Positions 11,537 through 22,570 are shown, counted from the stretch's first letter. The stretch: DNA of 64,000 nt from Diplocarpon mali (GCA_024741835.1 JAENRP010000065.1:62001-126000); one strand, 5' to 3'. Numbers and translations: made by a program. The notes: generated by a model from the sequence alone, not told the origin.

Positions 11537-12465
11537 TGTTGTGTAGAAAATAGGCTAAATATGCTAGTACGCGCCCTAAGGTATGGATTCACATTTTGGC
11601 TAAGCGGTATTATATACAACAGTTATAAGCCCTATAAGCGTAGCGATAAATCTTTTCGCATTCCTCTTGCGCGAGGTTTAGCCGACTTTTCTCGCTTCGA
11701 AGTTCTGCTAGTAAACTACTTTTTAAAGAATTCGGCAATGATTATACTTGGTTTCGACTGTATCGATAGAAGTTTTAATAGATTTGAGTAAAAAGACGTC
11801 TAATAGCCATCTGATATATGGCCAAAGGAGAAATTGCGGTCTTCCGGCCCTTCCGACCACCTATTTTCTACTAGCTTAGCGGTCTATGCGCTATATTTAT
11901 ACTACTATAGATTAGGCTAATACTTAGGCCGCCGGAAAAACTGTTCTTCCAGCGACCTAGGGGGTATATTATATAGAAAATAGGCTAAATATGCTAGTAC
12001 GCGCCTTAAGGTATAGATTCACATTTTAGCCAAGCGGTATTATATATAATAGTTATAAGCCCTATAAGCGTAGCAATAAATCTTTTCGCATTCCTTTTGC
12101 GCGAGGTTTAGCTGACGTTTCTCGCTTTGAAGTTCTGCTAGTAAACCACTTTTCAAAGAATTCGGCAATAATTATACTCGGTTTCGACTGCATCGATAGA
12201 AGTTTCGACAGATTTGAGTAAAACGACCTCTAATGTATAGCCGAAGAAAAATGCATTCTAGCCCTTCCGACTACCTATTCCCTGCTAGCTTAGCGGTCTA
12301 TACGCCATATCTACGCTACTATAGACTAGGCTAGTACTTAGGCTATCGGAAAAACTGTTCTTCCAGCGACCTAGGGGGTATATTATATAGAAAATAGGCT
12401 AAATATGCTAATACACGCCCTAAGGTATAGATTCACATTTTGGCCGAGCGGTATTATGCACAACA
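11537..12465 (+). mobile_element. Tandem TRIM array: LTR-internal-LTR-internal-LTR
   Basis: Three 85-bp LTRs (11,537-11,621; 11,967-12,051; 12,381-12,465) separated by two internal regions of 345 and 329 bp. The LTR begins TGTTGTGTAGAAAATAGG and ends TATACAACA. Each internal region opens with GTTATAAGCCC (11,622; 12,052), complementary to the initiator-tRNA-Met anticodon half if A is a mutated G, and closes with the polypurine tract CCTAGGGGGTA (11,956-11,966; 12,370-12,380). There is no coding capacity. The outer flanks differ (ATAGA left, GCTAA right), and sequence on the two sides belongs to different gypsy copies, so this looks like a recombination product of two TRIM insertions. A single canonical copy lies at 57,606-58,121. 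Confidence 0.85.
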
Positions 12466-14278
12466 GCTAATAAAAGAACATTTTAATATATTAAAAATTG
12501 GAAATGATTTAATAGAGTAAGAACGCGAACTATTTTATAAAACCTTAATAAATCGAAAGGACGCCTTAGCTTTTGATTAAACGGAACTTAGCCAGATTTG
12601 AAAAGAGGTTATACCTTATATTAAGATTAAGATAATACCTTATAAAGCTTAATAAGAGAAAATATTTAAGGTCTTTAAAGCTCTTTAAGAAAAGGTAATC
12701 GAAATATTAAAGGATAGGCTAAAGCAAAGTATTCTTAAGTTCTATAATAGCCCTTATAAGAATAAATGGTTCTTAATTACTAAGAAAGAGAAGGGAACTT
12801 ATAAACTAATAATAGTAGTAGTAAAGATGAACCGAGTAACTATTAGGGACGCTAACGTTACTTCGAATATAGATAAGTTCTTAAATGAATTCGTAGGATT
12901 AACCTATAGCTCTCTTATTAACTTCTTCTTTAGATATAACCAATTTATTCTTAATATTAAATCAAGAGATATAATAGCAATTCAAACCCTTTTTAAGCTA
13001 CTTTAAATAATAAGATTACCTTAAGAGGCTATAAATTCGATTGCTCAATTTATCTGGGTAATTTATAAGATACTAATAGATTATATACTTAATATTGCGC
13101 TCTCTTATATAAATAATATAAGAGTAAAAGGATTAAGATCATTTTATAATTATAAAGAAGTTCTTCTTAGTATATAATGATTTATAATAGAATATACTTA
13201 AAACCTAGATTAGGTACTTATATAATTTGAAAGGGTAAGAGTAATAGTTAGTCCGAAGTTATAATACTATCTTCTATTAATGGAAATTATTAGTTTTATT
13301 ACTGATTCTAATAGCCGAAGTCTTTAAAGGGCTAAAGTACTTAAAATCGACAAATAGAAGAGGTATAATAATATAGCAAAAGCTTACGCGTTTATTAGTA
13401 TTATAGTATACTATTATATTTAAATCAAGGATTTTGCTAAAAAGGTAGTACCTATTTATGCCTTATTTTAAAAAGGGGCTGAGTTTTAATAGGAAAAACC
13501 TTAAATAGAAGCTATAAAACAACTGAAGCAAGCGTTGCTTAAAGTACTATATTTGATTAAAATAGATTATAAAGCTAATACTAGGCCAATTATACTAACA
13601 GTTAACGCAAGCTTAATTAAATAGGGTGCTATCCTTTAATAAGCTAATAGCTAATAGAAAAGACATCTAGCTTACTTTAAAAGTGGTCTTTAGAATCTAG
13701 TAAAGATAAAGTATAATACTATTAAATAAGAATGCAAAAGCGCTTTAAAGGTAATGAAAAAGATAAGAAGCGACCTTTATAGCACTTACTTCATCTTTAA
13801 ACTGATGCTAAAGTACTAATAGAACAATTAAATAAAGCTATAAGCGACCTACTAAAAGCCTTACTAATAAAATGGATTACTTAAATAAGACTAATAGACT
13901 TTAAAGTCAAATATATTTTAAGAATAAAAAATACTACTACTAATAGCCTTTTAAAAAGAACTCGTCTTTACCCCTTTGATTTAATTAAAGAAGATAAAAT
14001 AGATATTAATAAATAAGTAGAGAATAAAGTTAGTTATCTATTAATATATTGCCTTAAAGGGACTTAACTCGCAAGCCTGGCCTACGAGTTAAATAAGAGA
14101 ATTTTATTACCTAACTACTTAAGTGACTTTAAAGAAATTATAAAATTTTTAATTACACTTAAATAACTAAAGACAGTTTCTCTTAAGGATTTTTAAAAGT
14201 TTAAAGCTAAAGCTCTGATTTATCTAATATAAGAAAGGCGGTTGTTTAAAAGGAGCGATAACTCATTTCTTATATAAC
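12466..14278 (+). pseudogene. Ty3/gypsy RT and RNase H, element copy B (5'-truncated at TRIM array)
   Basis: Collinear with copy A from about position 40 onward, but without its solo LTR and Copia insertions. RT covers roughly 12,600-13,270, including PYKNKWFLITKKEK and a mutated YVDD. RNase H covers 13,276-13,975, including NSLLKRTR. Many Gln/Trp codons are TAA/TAG, and sequence differences from copy A are mostly C/T and G/A. Chromovirus G1 interrupts the frame at 14,279; integrase resumes at 35,128. Nothing upstream of the RT survives because the array joins directly. Confidence 0.87.
14067..14089. repeat. 23-bp palindromic motif, RNase H-integrase linker of copy B
   Basis: ACTCGCAAGCC / T / GGCCTACGAGT, one of the better preserved palindromes. 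Read in the pol frame as LASLAYE. Orthologous to the site at 9,082. Confidence 0.8.
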
Positions 14279-14529
14279 TGTTACGACTTGCTCTGGAGCG
14301 TACAGTGGGTCGAGAATCGAACGCTGACTGTATTACCTCAAGAGGTATGCTATGTAATGGAGAAGAAAAGATAAAGAAGAGAGAGTCTTTAGTAGAGCTC
14401 CTCCAGAATAAGTACAGGTGCTTCACTAGCGTGCACGTGATCCAGCCACCTCGCTACCTTAGCGTGCACCTGACTTCGATACTTCGATACGATATATGAT
14501 ATAACTATGCATATGATGCGGCTGTAATA
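14279..14529 (-). repeat. G1 3' LTR
   Basis: 251 bp. Its plus strand starts TGTTACGACTTGC and ends GGCTGTAATA. Several CACGTG/TGCACG motifs survive in its inner half. Confidence 0.88.
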
Positions 14530-14786
14530 CTACCTTCCCCCTTTGAAAAACTGCGCCCGCGCAGTTGTATCTATAGGCGTATTATCCTCTAGGTCCTTAT
14601 AATTGTCAACTTTATTATTATATAACTTAAGCCAGCTTAATAGCGCCCTCGGTGGCCCCTTAGCTTAAGGGTTCTTTAGATGGAAATCTCAAATAGTATA
14701 TAGCGCTATTATAGCATTAGAGTATAGGTATTATTTAAGGTCTTTATTAGCTCCTTTCCACTTAATCTGATATTTGAGCTTTCTAG
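14530..14786 (-). pseudogene. G1 integrase C-terminus: second half of chromodomain and tail
   Basis: The minus strand reads RKLKYQIKQKGANKDLKQY, then SNAIIALYTI and DFHLKNP, fitting the second half of a chromodomain (xYxVKWxGxxxxxxxWxPxxN) and the tail of a chromovirus integrase. The frame continues to the polypurine tract. The first half of the same chromodomain (LEQKEQEIEEIIRSYIRA) is on the far side of R1, just above 17,697, so R1 split the domain. Confidence 0.8.
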
Positions 14787-15205
14787 TATAAGAGGGAGCA
14801 GGAATAATACCTGAGAATAGGCCTACGTAAAGACTAAAGACAAAGAGGGAAGAAGCACTATAAGCGGGCTCTTTAAAGATAAGAACTAAGATAATTCACT
14901 AGTTAAAGGTAGAATAGGTAGTTAGTATTGCGCGCTATCTTTAAATATAATAGTAGTCTTATATATACCTCTTTCTTAATCCTTATTTAACTATATAACT
15001 TATATTATAAGATCTTTTACTTTTAAGTCTTTATATATGCTTTAATTAACTTAAGTAGCGGCCCTTGCTACTATTAGTAAAGAATATAAGACTTTTGCAA
15101 GTTGAGAATACTAATTCCTATTTATAAAAATAATAAGTATAAGTAAGGTTAGTACTTAAAGTTGTAAAGGTAAGAAGAGGAGAGAGGGTTTTTTTTTTTT
15201 TTTTA

Positions 15206-15228
15206 ACTTACAGGTTAGGCCTATAAGT
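15206..15228. repeat. 23-bp palindromic motif at 3' end of R1 gag
   Basis: Minus strand reads TYRPNLQV in frame with the gag tail; a 16-base T tract (A on the sense strand) follows at once. R2 has the same arrangement at 22,088, where the assembly breaks. Confidence 0.75.
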
Positions 15229-15334
15229 GGATTTTAAAGAAATATATAGAAGGAGAAGGGGAAAGGGAAGGGAGGAGGTGCGGTGGTAAACGAATAAAAA
15301 TGATAAAAACTCCTTTTCCTCCTTTAGTAATACG

Positions 15335-15357
15335 ACTCTTAGTCTAGGACTGCGAGT
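15335..15357. repeat. 23-bp palindromic motif in R1 gag
   Basis: Minus strand reads TRSPRLRV, between ELL and VLLKEEKEF; the equivalent in R2 (21,946) reads TSGPGLGV in the same place. Confidence 0.78.
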
Positions 15358-15757
15358 TAAAAGCTCGAAGTTATTAAAGCTATTAAATCGCAATTTTAAA
15401 GAAAATTCGATAATAATTTTAAGTAATCCTATGCCTTAACTAATTTAAAAGGCGTCCTTGCTAAAGAAAATCTAAGCTTTATATAAAATTATACTAATAA
15501 TTTAGGAATTTCTTTAATATAGCTATATACGATTATTAAGCCTTTTTAAGGTAGCAACTCGCTTATTTAACCTAAGGGAAGCTGGATTTAAGTATTTAAA
15601 GTTCGCATACTAGTTTTTACCTTTTAAAGCCTATTAATTACTAAACTAAAGGGCGCGATGAGTTTCCTAAAGAAGGCCTTCGATTAAGGTTTTTAAATAT
15701 TAAATATAGAGTTTAGAAAACTAGGCTTTAAGTTCTTTGATTTTTAAGGCAGATTTT

Positions 15758-15780
15758 ACTCTTAAGCTAGGATTGCGAGT
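15758..15780. repeat. 23-bp palindromic motif in R1 gag
   Basis: Minus strand reads TRNPSLRV. The R2 equivalent at 21,515 reads TYSLSLRV. Confidence 0.75.
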
Positions 15781-16727
15781 GAAGGGAATTACTACTGGAT
15801 TTCTCTTTACCTCTTTAGTAATCTCTAAAGCCTTCGAATATTCTTATACTAGGCTTTTGAGATCTTTAGTAAAGGAGGAGGTAGGTTCTTTCTCCTTTTC
15901 CATTGCCTTAATAGTCCTTTTACTAAGGTTTGCTTTTAAAGCGAAGGTCGAGAAGTCTTCGAATTAAGCATATATTATAGGATTACGCTTATTAATTTTA
16001 AAATGCTTAATGATCTTATTTCAAAGGCTAGTAGGCAATCTAAGTAAGAATAGGCGTCCTCTTTCAACTTTACTAAGAATCTTCTAATTGATTAAGGTAT
16101 TCGATACTCAAGTAAAGGTCTAATAGTAGTTTTTAAGTTCCTTAAGAGTATAAGTAATAAGAATAAACTCCTTTAGAAAGGCTAAAGTATTACAAATCTG
16201 CTATTTATCAAATTCCTAAAATTCAGCTTTAAGAGCCTTAATAAGTAATTCCTAGGACTTACGAAGCTTCTACTTAAGTAAAGATTTAATAATATCTTTA
16301 TTAGTTTGATTATAGTAGCAGGGAAGTCAATTAATTATCTTATTATATCTAATACTAAAATTATAATAAGTCTCCTTATATTATTTTAGGAAATTAGTAA
16401 TATTAGCTTTAGTGAAATAAGGAGCGCTAAAGGAATTAAGGAGGGGAAAATAATTAGTAATAGCTTTAAAGGCGGCTATTATCGCTTTATTTGTTTTAAT
16501 AGAAAAGGGAGAGCTAGGTCGAATATAAGGCTTAAGGTATTTTAAAGAGTTTTTAAAATCCGAGTCAATCTTAAAGTAACTAAGGCGAGCTTAAAAAGAT
16601 TCGGGCAAAGGGTTAATAGGAAGTTTAAAATTGATATTTTTAAGTATCGATATTGAAAAAGCAAGTGCAATTATTAAAAGGGAAGATAAAGAACTTAAGT
16701 TATATAAAATTGTATTTTTATATTCCT

Positions 16728-16750
16728 ATTCGCAGGCCTGGCCTAGGAGT
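16728..16750. repeat. 23-bp palindromic motif in R1 leader
   Basis: Centre GGCCTGGCCTAGGAGT is intact; the outer ACT reads ATT. It lies upstream of the recognisable gag frame, as does its R2 counterpart at 20,533, so this copy is probably in the untranslated leader. Confidence 0.72.
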
Positions 16751-17444
16751 GAAAATCCGGTTTTTATAGAAAGTTTATTTATACTTTACTAAGACTTCTT
16801 TAATAGGTGTAAAGTAGCAAATAAGGGTATTGCAATCATTAGTAGTAAGTAAAGGTTTATTAAGTTAAAGACTAATTTTTAAGATAAAGTTTCTAAGAAA
16901 GATTCATTTTAGCTTCTAGGATAATTCCTATTAGTCCTTAAAATAAAGGGGTCTCTAGAGACGATTCTAGGGCAGTTTTCAGAGTTCTATTAAGCTAAGG
17001 TAGCTGAATTATTAGATTCGGATTTCTAAAGATTCTAAAGAGACACTTCCGGTTAGAGTTTGCGCTTGGTATTACTTAAGTATTCAAAACCGCTGCTATT
17101 TAAGACTACTATTATAAGGTTTGCTAAACTTTTTATACTAGGAAGCCGAAAATTCCGAAAACCTTAGAGTTGAGGAGGAAAATAGGGGTTTTCAAAGCAG
17201 AGCCGAAAAGGGAAAATCTAAGGTTATTAATAGTAAAGAGTGGCAATCGATAATTCCAAATAACTAAGTGATTGCAAAGTCGATAATAGAGGAATGACAA
17301 CCGATAGTTATAAATAACTAAATGATTATAAATTTAAGAGAGGTTTTCAAAGGGTTGATCTTTTATTTGCAAACTAAGAGAATTAAAAGGAGAAGTCGTA
17401 TAAAGACGAAATCTTAAAGGAATCGTCCTTACGTAGGTTACCAA
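16751..17444 (-). other. R1 5' leader
   Basis: About 0.7 kb between the 5' LTR and gag without a recognisable domain. The sense strand opens with a tRNA-complementary site (TGGTAACCTACG) immediately inside the LTR. Confidence 0.55.
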
Positions 17445-19097
17445 TATAAGAGGGAGTAGGAATAATACCTAAGAATAGGCCTATATAAAGACTAAAGACA
17501 AAGAGGGAGGAAGCACTATAAGCGGGCTCTCTGAAGATAAGAACTAGGACAATTTACTAGTTAGGGGTAGAATAGGTAGTTAGCATTGCGCGCTATCTTT
17601 AAGTATAACAGTAGTCCTATATATACCCCTTTCTTAGTCCTCATCTGACCATATGACCTATGTCACGAGATCCTCCACTTCCAGGTCTCTATACTAGCTC
17701 GAATATAAGATCTAATTATTTCTTCTATCTCCTACTCCTTTTGTTCTAATAATACTTTAATTAGAGTAGGAGGTTCCTGAGCTTAGCCTAGCAAAGGGTT
17801 AGGAATGTATTTTCGTAATAAGTAGGAGTGGAATATAAGGTAGATCGAACGGAGCGAATTAGGCAATTGTAGCTTCTAGCTTTCTCTTAGCTTTTCTAGT
17901 ACTTTTATTAAGCTGTACTACTTATCGGAGAGCTTTTAGCTCGGCCGGTCCAGTTTCCAATTTTTAGTACTAATTAGTACGTTATCTCTTATAGTCTAAT
18001 CAACTGGCCGGCGGTAGAGATCTATAAGCTATTTCATTTTAGCTTATTATACTTAAAGAGACGATTAGGCGAATTGGATTACTTTTTAAGCTTTAGTAGC
18101 TATGCGGAGTGCTATTTTACGATTTACTTTCTCAGTTGCTATCTATAGAGGCTTTAGGTTAATTAAATTCCAAGAGGAGCGAGCTTTATAGCTATTTAGT
18201 ACTTAGAAAGGGGAAATTTGCCTTAGGGATTTATAAGGCAAGGTCAATTGGGCAATATCTATTAAAGGCAAAAGACGATTCTAATTGTCTTAATAGTATA
18301 AATAGAATAGCTTAAGGCGTTGTTTTAAGTACTAGTTTATAATCTCAGTTTGGCCGTCGATATTAGGGTTATAAGCTATAGTTAGCTTGACCTTTATACT
18401 TAGTATTTAATAGAGCTCTTTTTAAAATGTAGAGACGAATTAGGCGCCTTTATCTAATAGAATTGAGTTAGGCATTCCGAAATGGCGTATTTAGTAAATT
18501 AAAAACAACTTTGCAAGGCCTTTTGCATCAACTGTCTTATAGTACGGGATCGATACTACCTTCTTTAATAATTGGTCTATTATTACTAGTGCAAAGTTGT
18601 AGTTGAGTTCATTAAGCGGGAGCTTTATAAAATCTATAGTCAAGTGTTAGTATGCTTATTTAGGAATTGGCAAGGGTTAAAGGAAACCTAAGGTCTTATT
18701 ATAATAAGCTTTCATTCTTAAATAATAATAGTTTTAAATATAAGTACTAATATCGCTGCTAAGGCTTTTCTAATAGTATTTTCTTCCTATTAGAAGTCTG
18801 GTCTTTCTAATTCCTGCGTATACGACGTAAGGTTGCTTATGTATATGACGAATTAGGGCTATTTGCAGTTTAGGAGGTTAGGATAATATAATAAGTCTAC
18901 CTTAGAAGAAGAGTTTGCCTTAGCTGAGTTTATAGTCGAGGCTATAGCTCTACGCCTTATCTCGGAATTTCTATAGCTTAAGGGAGGTCTTATTAGCTTA
19001 AATGACCTTATTGATAATATAGTAGCTTGCTATATTGTACTTGACCCTTAATATTAGGTCGGTAGGTGCCTCTATTAGTGCGATTGGCATACTTATT

Positions 19098-19120
19098 ACT
19101 TATAGGCCGGGCCTGCGAGT
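19098..19120. repeat. 23-bp palindromic motif in G1 RNase H-integrase linker (1 of 2)
   Basis: Plus strand arms ACTTATAGGCC / G / GGCCTGCGAGT. Minus frame reads TRRPGLQV, immediately after ...LAQIDS. Confidence 0.82.
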
Positions 19121-19142
19121 AGAATCGATCTGCGCTAAAGTT

Positions 19143-19165
19143 ACTTATAGGGCGGGCCTGCGAGT
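19143..19165. repeat. 23-bp palindromic motif in G1 RNase H-integrase linker (2 of 2)
   Basis: Arms ACTTATAGGGC and GGCCTGCGAGT, 22 bp from the previous copy. Minus frame reads TRRPALQV, so the linker holds two near-identical 8-residue insertions. Confidence 0.82.
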
Positions 19166-19960
19166 GGAATCGTTTTTGGTAGTAAGTACTTTTATAGAAA
19201 GCTTGTCGTTGGGTAAGAGCTGCTAATAGCGTAAAGCTCGTTTCCTAGCCTTAAGAGGGGTCAGCTCCTGGTCTCGATAGGAGAGTGTATTAGCCAGTAT
19301 ATTTGTTATGCCTATTCGGTATTATAGAGACCTGGAAGTGGAGGATCTCGTGATATAGGTCATATGGTCAGATGAGGAGTAAGAAAGGGGTATATATAGG
19401 ACTACTATTGTACTTAAAGATAGCGCGCAATACCAACTACCTATTCTACCCTCAACTAGTGAATTATCTTAGTTCTTATCTTTAAAGAGCCTGCTTATAG
19501 TACTTCCTCCCTCTTTATCTTTAGTCTTTACGTAGGCCTATTCTTAAGTGTTATTCCTACTCCTTCTTATATTAGTGACCTACGCAGGGACGATTCCTTT
19601 AAGATTTCGTCTTTATACGACTTCTCCTCTTAATTCTCTTAGTTTATAGATAAGAGATCAACCCTTTGAAAACCTCTTAAAATAATAATCATTTAATTAT
19701 TTATAACTATCAGTTGTTATTCCTCTATTATCGACCTTGCAATCACTTAGTTATTTGGAACTATCGATTGCTACTCTCTACTATTAATAACCTCAGATTT
19801 TCCTATTTCGGCCCCTATTCCGCCTCTCCTACCTTTGATCTAAAAAGCTTAAATTATCAGCTTATCGGTACGATTATCGGATTTCCAACCTTTTTAATAT
19901 AAAGAAGTTTAATTAGCTATAATAGCTACTTTAAATAGTAGCAGTTTTAAGTATTTATAT

Positions 19961-20205
19961 TATAAAACCGAGGGGAGACAATACAAGAATAGGCCTAAGG
20001 GAAGACCTAAAAACAAGAGGAGGAAGCACCACAAGCGGGCTCTCCTAGACAAGATGTTGGGAACAAGTCCCAAGTATGGGGTATATTCAGTACTATAGCG
20101 ATACGCGCTGTCTCTATGTACAGAAGATGGCCCTTTTATCCTCCCACCGTCCTGCGCCGATTATGTGATATATGTCACAAGACCTATCCATCTCAGGTCT
20201 CCACA
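19961..20205 (-). mobile_element. Solo LTR of a related family, inserted in R2
   Basis: 245 bp; in sense (minus) orientation it begins TGTGGAGACCTGAG and ends GGTTTTATA, resembling the R1/R2 LTR (TGTAGAGACCTGGA) and the LTR at 59,726-59,972. It is flanked by ATAT on both sides (19,957-19,960 and 20,206-20,209). R1 lacks it at the equivalent point, which serves as an empty site. It is much less RIP-mutated than R2, so it is a late arrival. Confidence 0.85.
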
Positions 20206-20532
20206 ATATAATATTAAACGAAAGCTCTAATCGGGAGTATCTCTTCAGCTTTCTTAAAAAGCTAAATCGGATACTTCAGCCGCCTTTACTCAATAGAACC
20301 CTATTCTTTACTTTAGAAACAACCCCTAGGATATACTAATTTCGAGAACTAATAGGAATTGTCCTAAAAGCTAAGATAAATCTTTCTTAGAAACTTTATC
20401 TTAAAAATTAGTCTTTAACTTTATAAACCTTTTCTTACTACTAATAATTGCAATACCCTTATTTATTACTTTACACCTATTAAAGAAGTCTTAGCAAAGT
20501 ATAAATAAACTTTCTATAGAAAACGGATTTCT

Positions 20533-20555
20533 ACTCCTAGGCCAGGCCTATAAGT
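20533..20555. repeat. 23-bp palindromic motif in R2 leader
   Basis: ACTCCTAGGCC / A / GGCCTATAAGT, with the central 13 bases perfectly palindromic. It is upstream of the clear gag frame, as in R1. Confidence 0.8.
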
Positions 20556-21514
20556 AGGAATATAAAAATGCAATTTTATATACCTTAAGTTCTTTATCTT
20601 TCCCTTTAGTAACTATACCTGCTTTTTCAATATCGATACTTAAAAATATTAAAAATAATAACAATTTTAAACTTTTTACTAACCCTTTACCTAAATCTTT
20701 TTAAGCTCGCCTTAATCACTCTAAGATTGACTCGGATTTTAAAAACTCTTTAGAATACCTTAGGCCCTATATTCGACCTAGCTCCTCCTTTCTTATCGAA
20801 ACGAATAAAGCGATAATAGCTGCCTTTAAAGCTATCACTAATCATTTTCCCCTTCTTAGTTCTCTTAGCGCTCCTTATTTTATTAAAGCTAATATTACTA
20901 ATTTCTTTAAATAATATAAAGAGACTTATTATAATTTTGGCATTAGATATAATAAGATAATTAATCGACTTCCTTACTACTGCGACTAAACTAGTAAAGA
21001 TATTATTAAATCTTTACTTAAGTAGAAGCTTCGCGAGTCTTAGGAACTACTTATTAAGGCTTTTAAAGCTGAATTTTAGGAATTTAATAGATAGTAGATT
21101 CGCAATACTTTAGCCTTTCTAAAGGAGTTTATTCTTATTACTTACACTCTTAAGGAACTTAAGAATTACTATCGGACTTTTACTTATATATCAAATGCCT
21201 TAATTAGCTAGAAAATACTTAGCAAAGTTGAAAAAGGCCGCCTTTTCTTACTTGGATTACCTATTAGCCTTTGCAATAAGATTATTAAGAATTTTAAGAT
21301 CGATAAGTAAAACCTTATAACCTTTGCCTTATTTAAGGAGTTTTTAGCCTTTGCTTTAAAATCAGATCTTAATAAGAGAACTATTAATATTATAAAATAG
21401 GAAAAAGCCCTTACTCCCTCTTATACTAAAGACCTTAAGAGCCTGGTCTAAGAATACTCAAAAGCTTTAGAAGTTATAAAGGAGGTAAAGAGAAATCCAG
21501 TAGTAATTCCCTTT

Positions 21515-21537
21515 ACTTATAGTCTTAGCCTAAGAGT
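21515..21537. repeat. 23-bp palindromic motif in R2 gag
   Basis: Read in frame as TYSLSLRV between VIPF and KSALKIKEL, with the gag frame open on both sides. Confidence 0.78.
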
Positions 21538-21945
21538 GAAATCTGCTTTAAAAATCAAGGAACTTAAGGCTTAGTTTTTTAAACTCTGCATTTAACGTTT
21601 AAAAACCTTAATTAAAAGCCTTCTTTAAGAAACTTATTGCGCCCTTTAGTTTAGAAATCGATAGGCTTTAAAAGGTAAAAATTAATACGCAAACCTTAAA
21701 TACTTAAATCTAGCTTCCTTTAAGTTAAATAAGTAAGTTGCTACTTTAAAAAGGCTTAATAATTATATATAGCTATATTAAAGAAATTCTTAGATTGTTA
21801 ATCGAATTTTATATAAAGCTTGGATTTTCTTTAATAAAGACGCCTCTTAAGTTAATTAGGGCATATATACTTAGGATTACTTGAAATTGTCTTCGAATTT
21901 TCTTTAAAATTGCGATTTAATAGCTTTAATAACTTTGAGCTTTTG

Positions 21946-21968
21946 ACTAGCGGTCCTGGCCTAGGAGT
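21946..21968. repeat. 23-bp palindromic motif in R2 gag C-terminus
   Basis: Right arm GGCCTAGGAGT is intact. Read in frame as TSGPGLGV inside a locally stop-free stretch (21,910-22,101). Confidence 0.8.
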
Positions 21969-22087
21969 CGTATTACTAAAGGAGGAAAAGGAGTTTTTTA
22001 TCATTTTTATTCGTTTACTACTGCACCTCCTCTCTTCCCCTTCTCCTTTCCCTTCCCCCTTTCCTTTTATATATTTCTTTAAAATCC

Positions 22088-22110
22088 ACTTGCAAGCCTA
22101 ACCTGCGAGN
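22088..22110. repeat. 23-bp palindromic motif abutting the assembly gap in R2
   Basis: ACTTGCAAGCC then TAACCTGCGAG; its last base falls in the gap. Reads TCKPNLR(V). Confidence 0.72.
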
Positions 22111-22155
22111 NNNNNNNNNNNNNNNNNNNNNNNNNNNNNNNNNNNNNNNNNNNNN
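22110..22155. other. Assembly gap (46 N)
   Basis: The gap sits between the palindrome and an A tract. In R1 the equivalent place is a 16-base T run, so the gap probably hides a homopolymer, not missing genes. Confidence 0.9.
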
Positions 22156-22570
22156 AAAAAAAAACCCTCTCTTCTCTTTCCTATCTTTATAACTTTAGGT
22201 ACTAACTCTACTTATACTTATTATTCTTACAAATAGGATTAATATTCTCAACTTATAAAAGTCTTATATTCTTTACTAATAGTAGCAGGAGCTGCTACTT
22301 AAGTTAATTAAAGTATATATAAAGATTTAAAAGTAGAAGATCTTATAATATAGGTTATATAATTAAATAAGGAGTAAGAAAGGGGTATATATAAGACTAC
22401 TATTATACTTAAAGATAATATATAATACTAACTATCTATTCTACCTTTAACTAATGAATTATCTTAGTTCTTATCTTTAAAGAGCCTGCTTATAGTACTT
22501 CCTCCCTTTTTATCTTTGGTCTTTATATAGGCCTATTCTTAGGTATTGTTCCTACTCCCTCTTATAGTAT

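Larger units (their letters stand above)
15210..16700 (-). pseudogene. R1 gag remnant
   Basis: Inverted counterpart of the R2 gag at 20,560-22,109, where the frame is easier to follow. It would be a capsid-type protein assembling the retroelement particle. Three palindromic motifs sit in it or at its end (15,206, 15,335, 15,758) and one upstream (16,728). Stops are TAA/TAG at Gln/Trp sites. Confidence 0.7.
14787..17693 (-). mobile_element. R1: gag-only LTR element with 249-bp LTRs
   Basis: LTRs at 14,787-15,035 and 17,445-17,693, with a 4-bp target duplication CTAG at 14,783-14,786 and 17,694-17,697. In sense (minus) orientation the LTR starts TGTAGAGACC and ends CTCTTACA after allowing for C-to-T. 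One base inside the 5' LTR a primer-binding site TGGTAACCTACG is seen. The only coding region is a gypsy-type gag; no RT or integrase is present, so it is a non-autonomous element (LARD/gag-only type). It is near-identical in plan to R2 but inverted, giving a roughly 3-kb inverted repeat around the G1 integrase. Confidence 0.88.
17698..19322 (-). pseudogene. G1 integrase (catalytic core to first half of chromodomain)
   Basis: The minus strand gives a gypsy integrase: VIIDQLLKKVVSIPYYKTVDAKGLA in pieces, ILLDKGAQFVSTF near 18,430-18,468 (for SDRGxQFxSxF, second catalytic Asp retained), IKVKLTIAYNPNIDGQTE (for SxxYHPQTDGQTE, with catalytic Glu) and SYQQDNQNRLLPL. Near 17,700-17,760 it begins a chromodomain (EQEIEEIIRS) that continues beyond R1. 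Its N-terminal linker (19,050-19,320) contains NILANTLSYRDQE, the junction after RNase H, followed by two palindromic insertions. R2 separates it from RNase H. Confidence 0.88.
20560..22109 (+). pseudogene. R2 gag remnant (gypsy-type capsid protein)
   Basis: The conceptual frame runs from about 20,590 and includes LRPYIRPSSSF, NKIINRLPYYCDQTSKDII, FKAEFQEFNRQQIRNTLAFL, YYRTFTYISNALISQKILS and GLPISLCNKII. This matches the layout of fungal Ty3/gypsy Gag (the RLPRYC...YxRxFxxIxxxL...FLxGLP pattern). Stops are nearly all TAA/TAG. Three palindromic motifs lie in frame near the C-terminus (21,515; 21,946; 22,088). It is followed by an A tract and the 3' LTR with no protease or RT, so the element depends on enzymes made elsewhere. 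The start codon is not certain. Confidence 0.75.
19323..22566 (+). mobile_element. R2: gag-only LTR element, opposite orientation to R1
   Basis: 249-bp LTRs at 19,323-19,571 and 22,318-22,566; 4-bp target duplication GTAT (19,319-19,322 and 22,567-22,570). Primer-binding-like TTAGTGACCTACGC follows the 5' LTR. It holds a solo LTR (19,961-20,205), a gag pseudogene and an assembly gap (22,110-22,155). It lies between RNase H and integrase of G1. Confidence 0.88.

Noticed and set aside
11561..11791. 76-codon open frame on +
   Set aside because: It spans the LTR and internal region of the TRIM array; TRIMs are non-coding and the frame is not kept in the second unit.
14220..14499. Overlapping open frames on both strands (68 and 64 codons)
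   Set aside because: Both fall within the G1 3' LTR and its junction with copy B; LTR sequence, no protein similarity.
19961..20205. R1/R2 region as a DNA transposon with long terminal inverted repeats
   Set aside because: Each arm is itself bounded by direct 249-bp LTRs and has its own target duplication, so they are two separate LTR elements.
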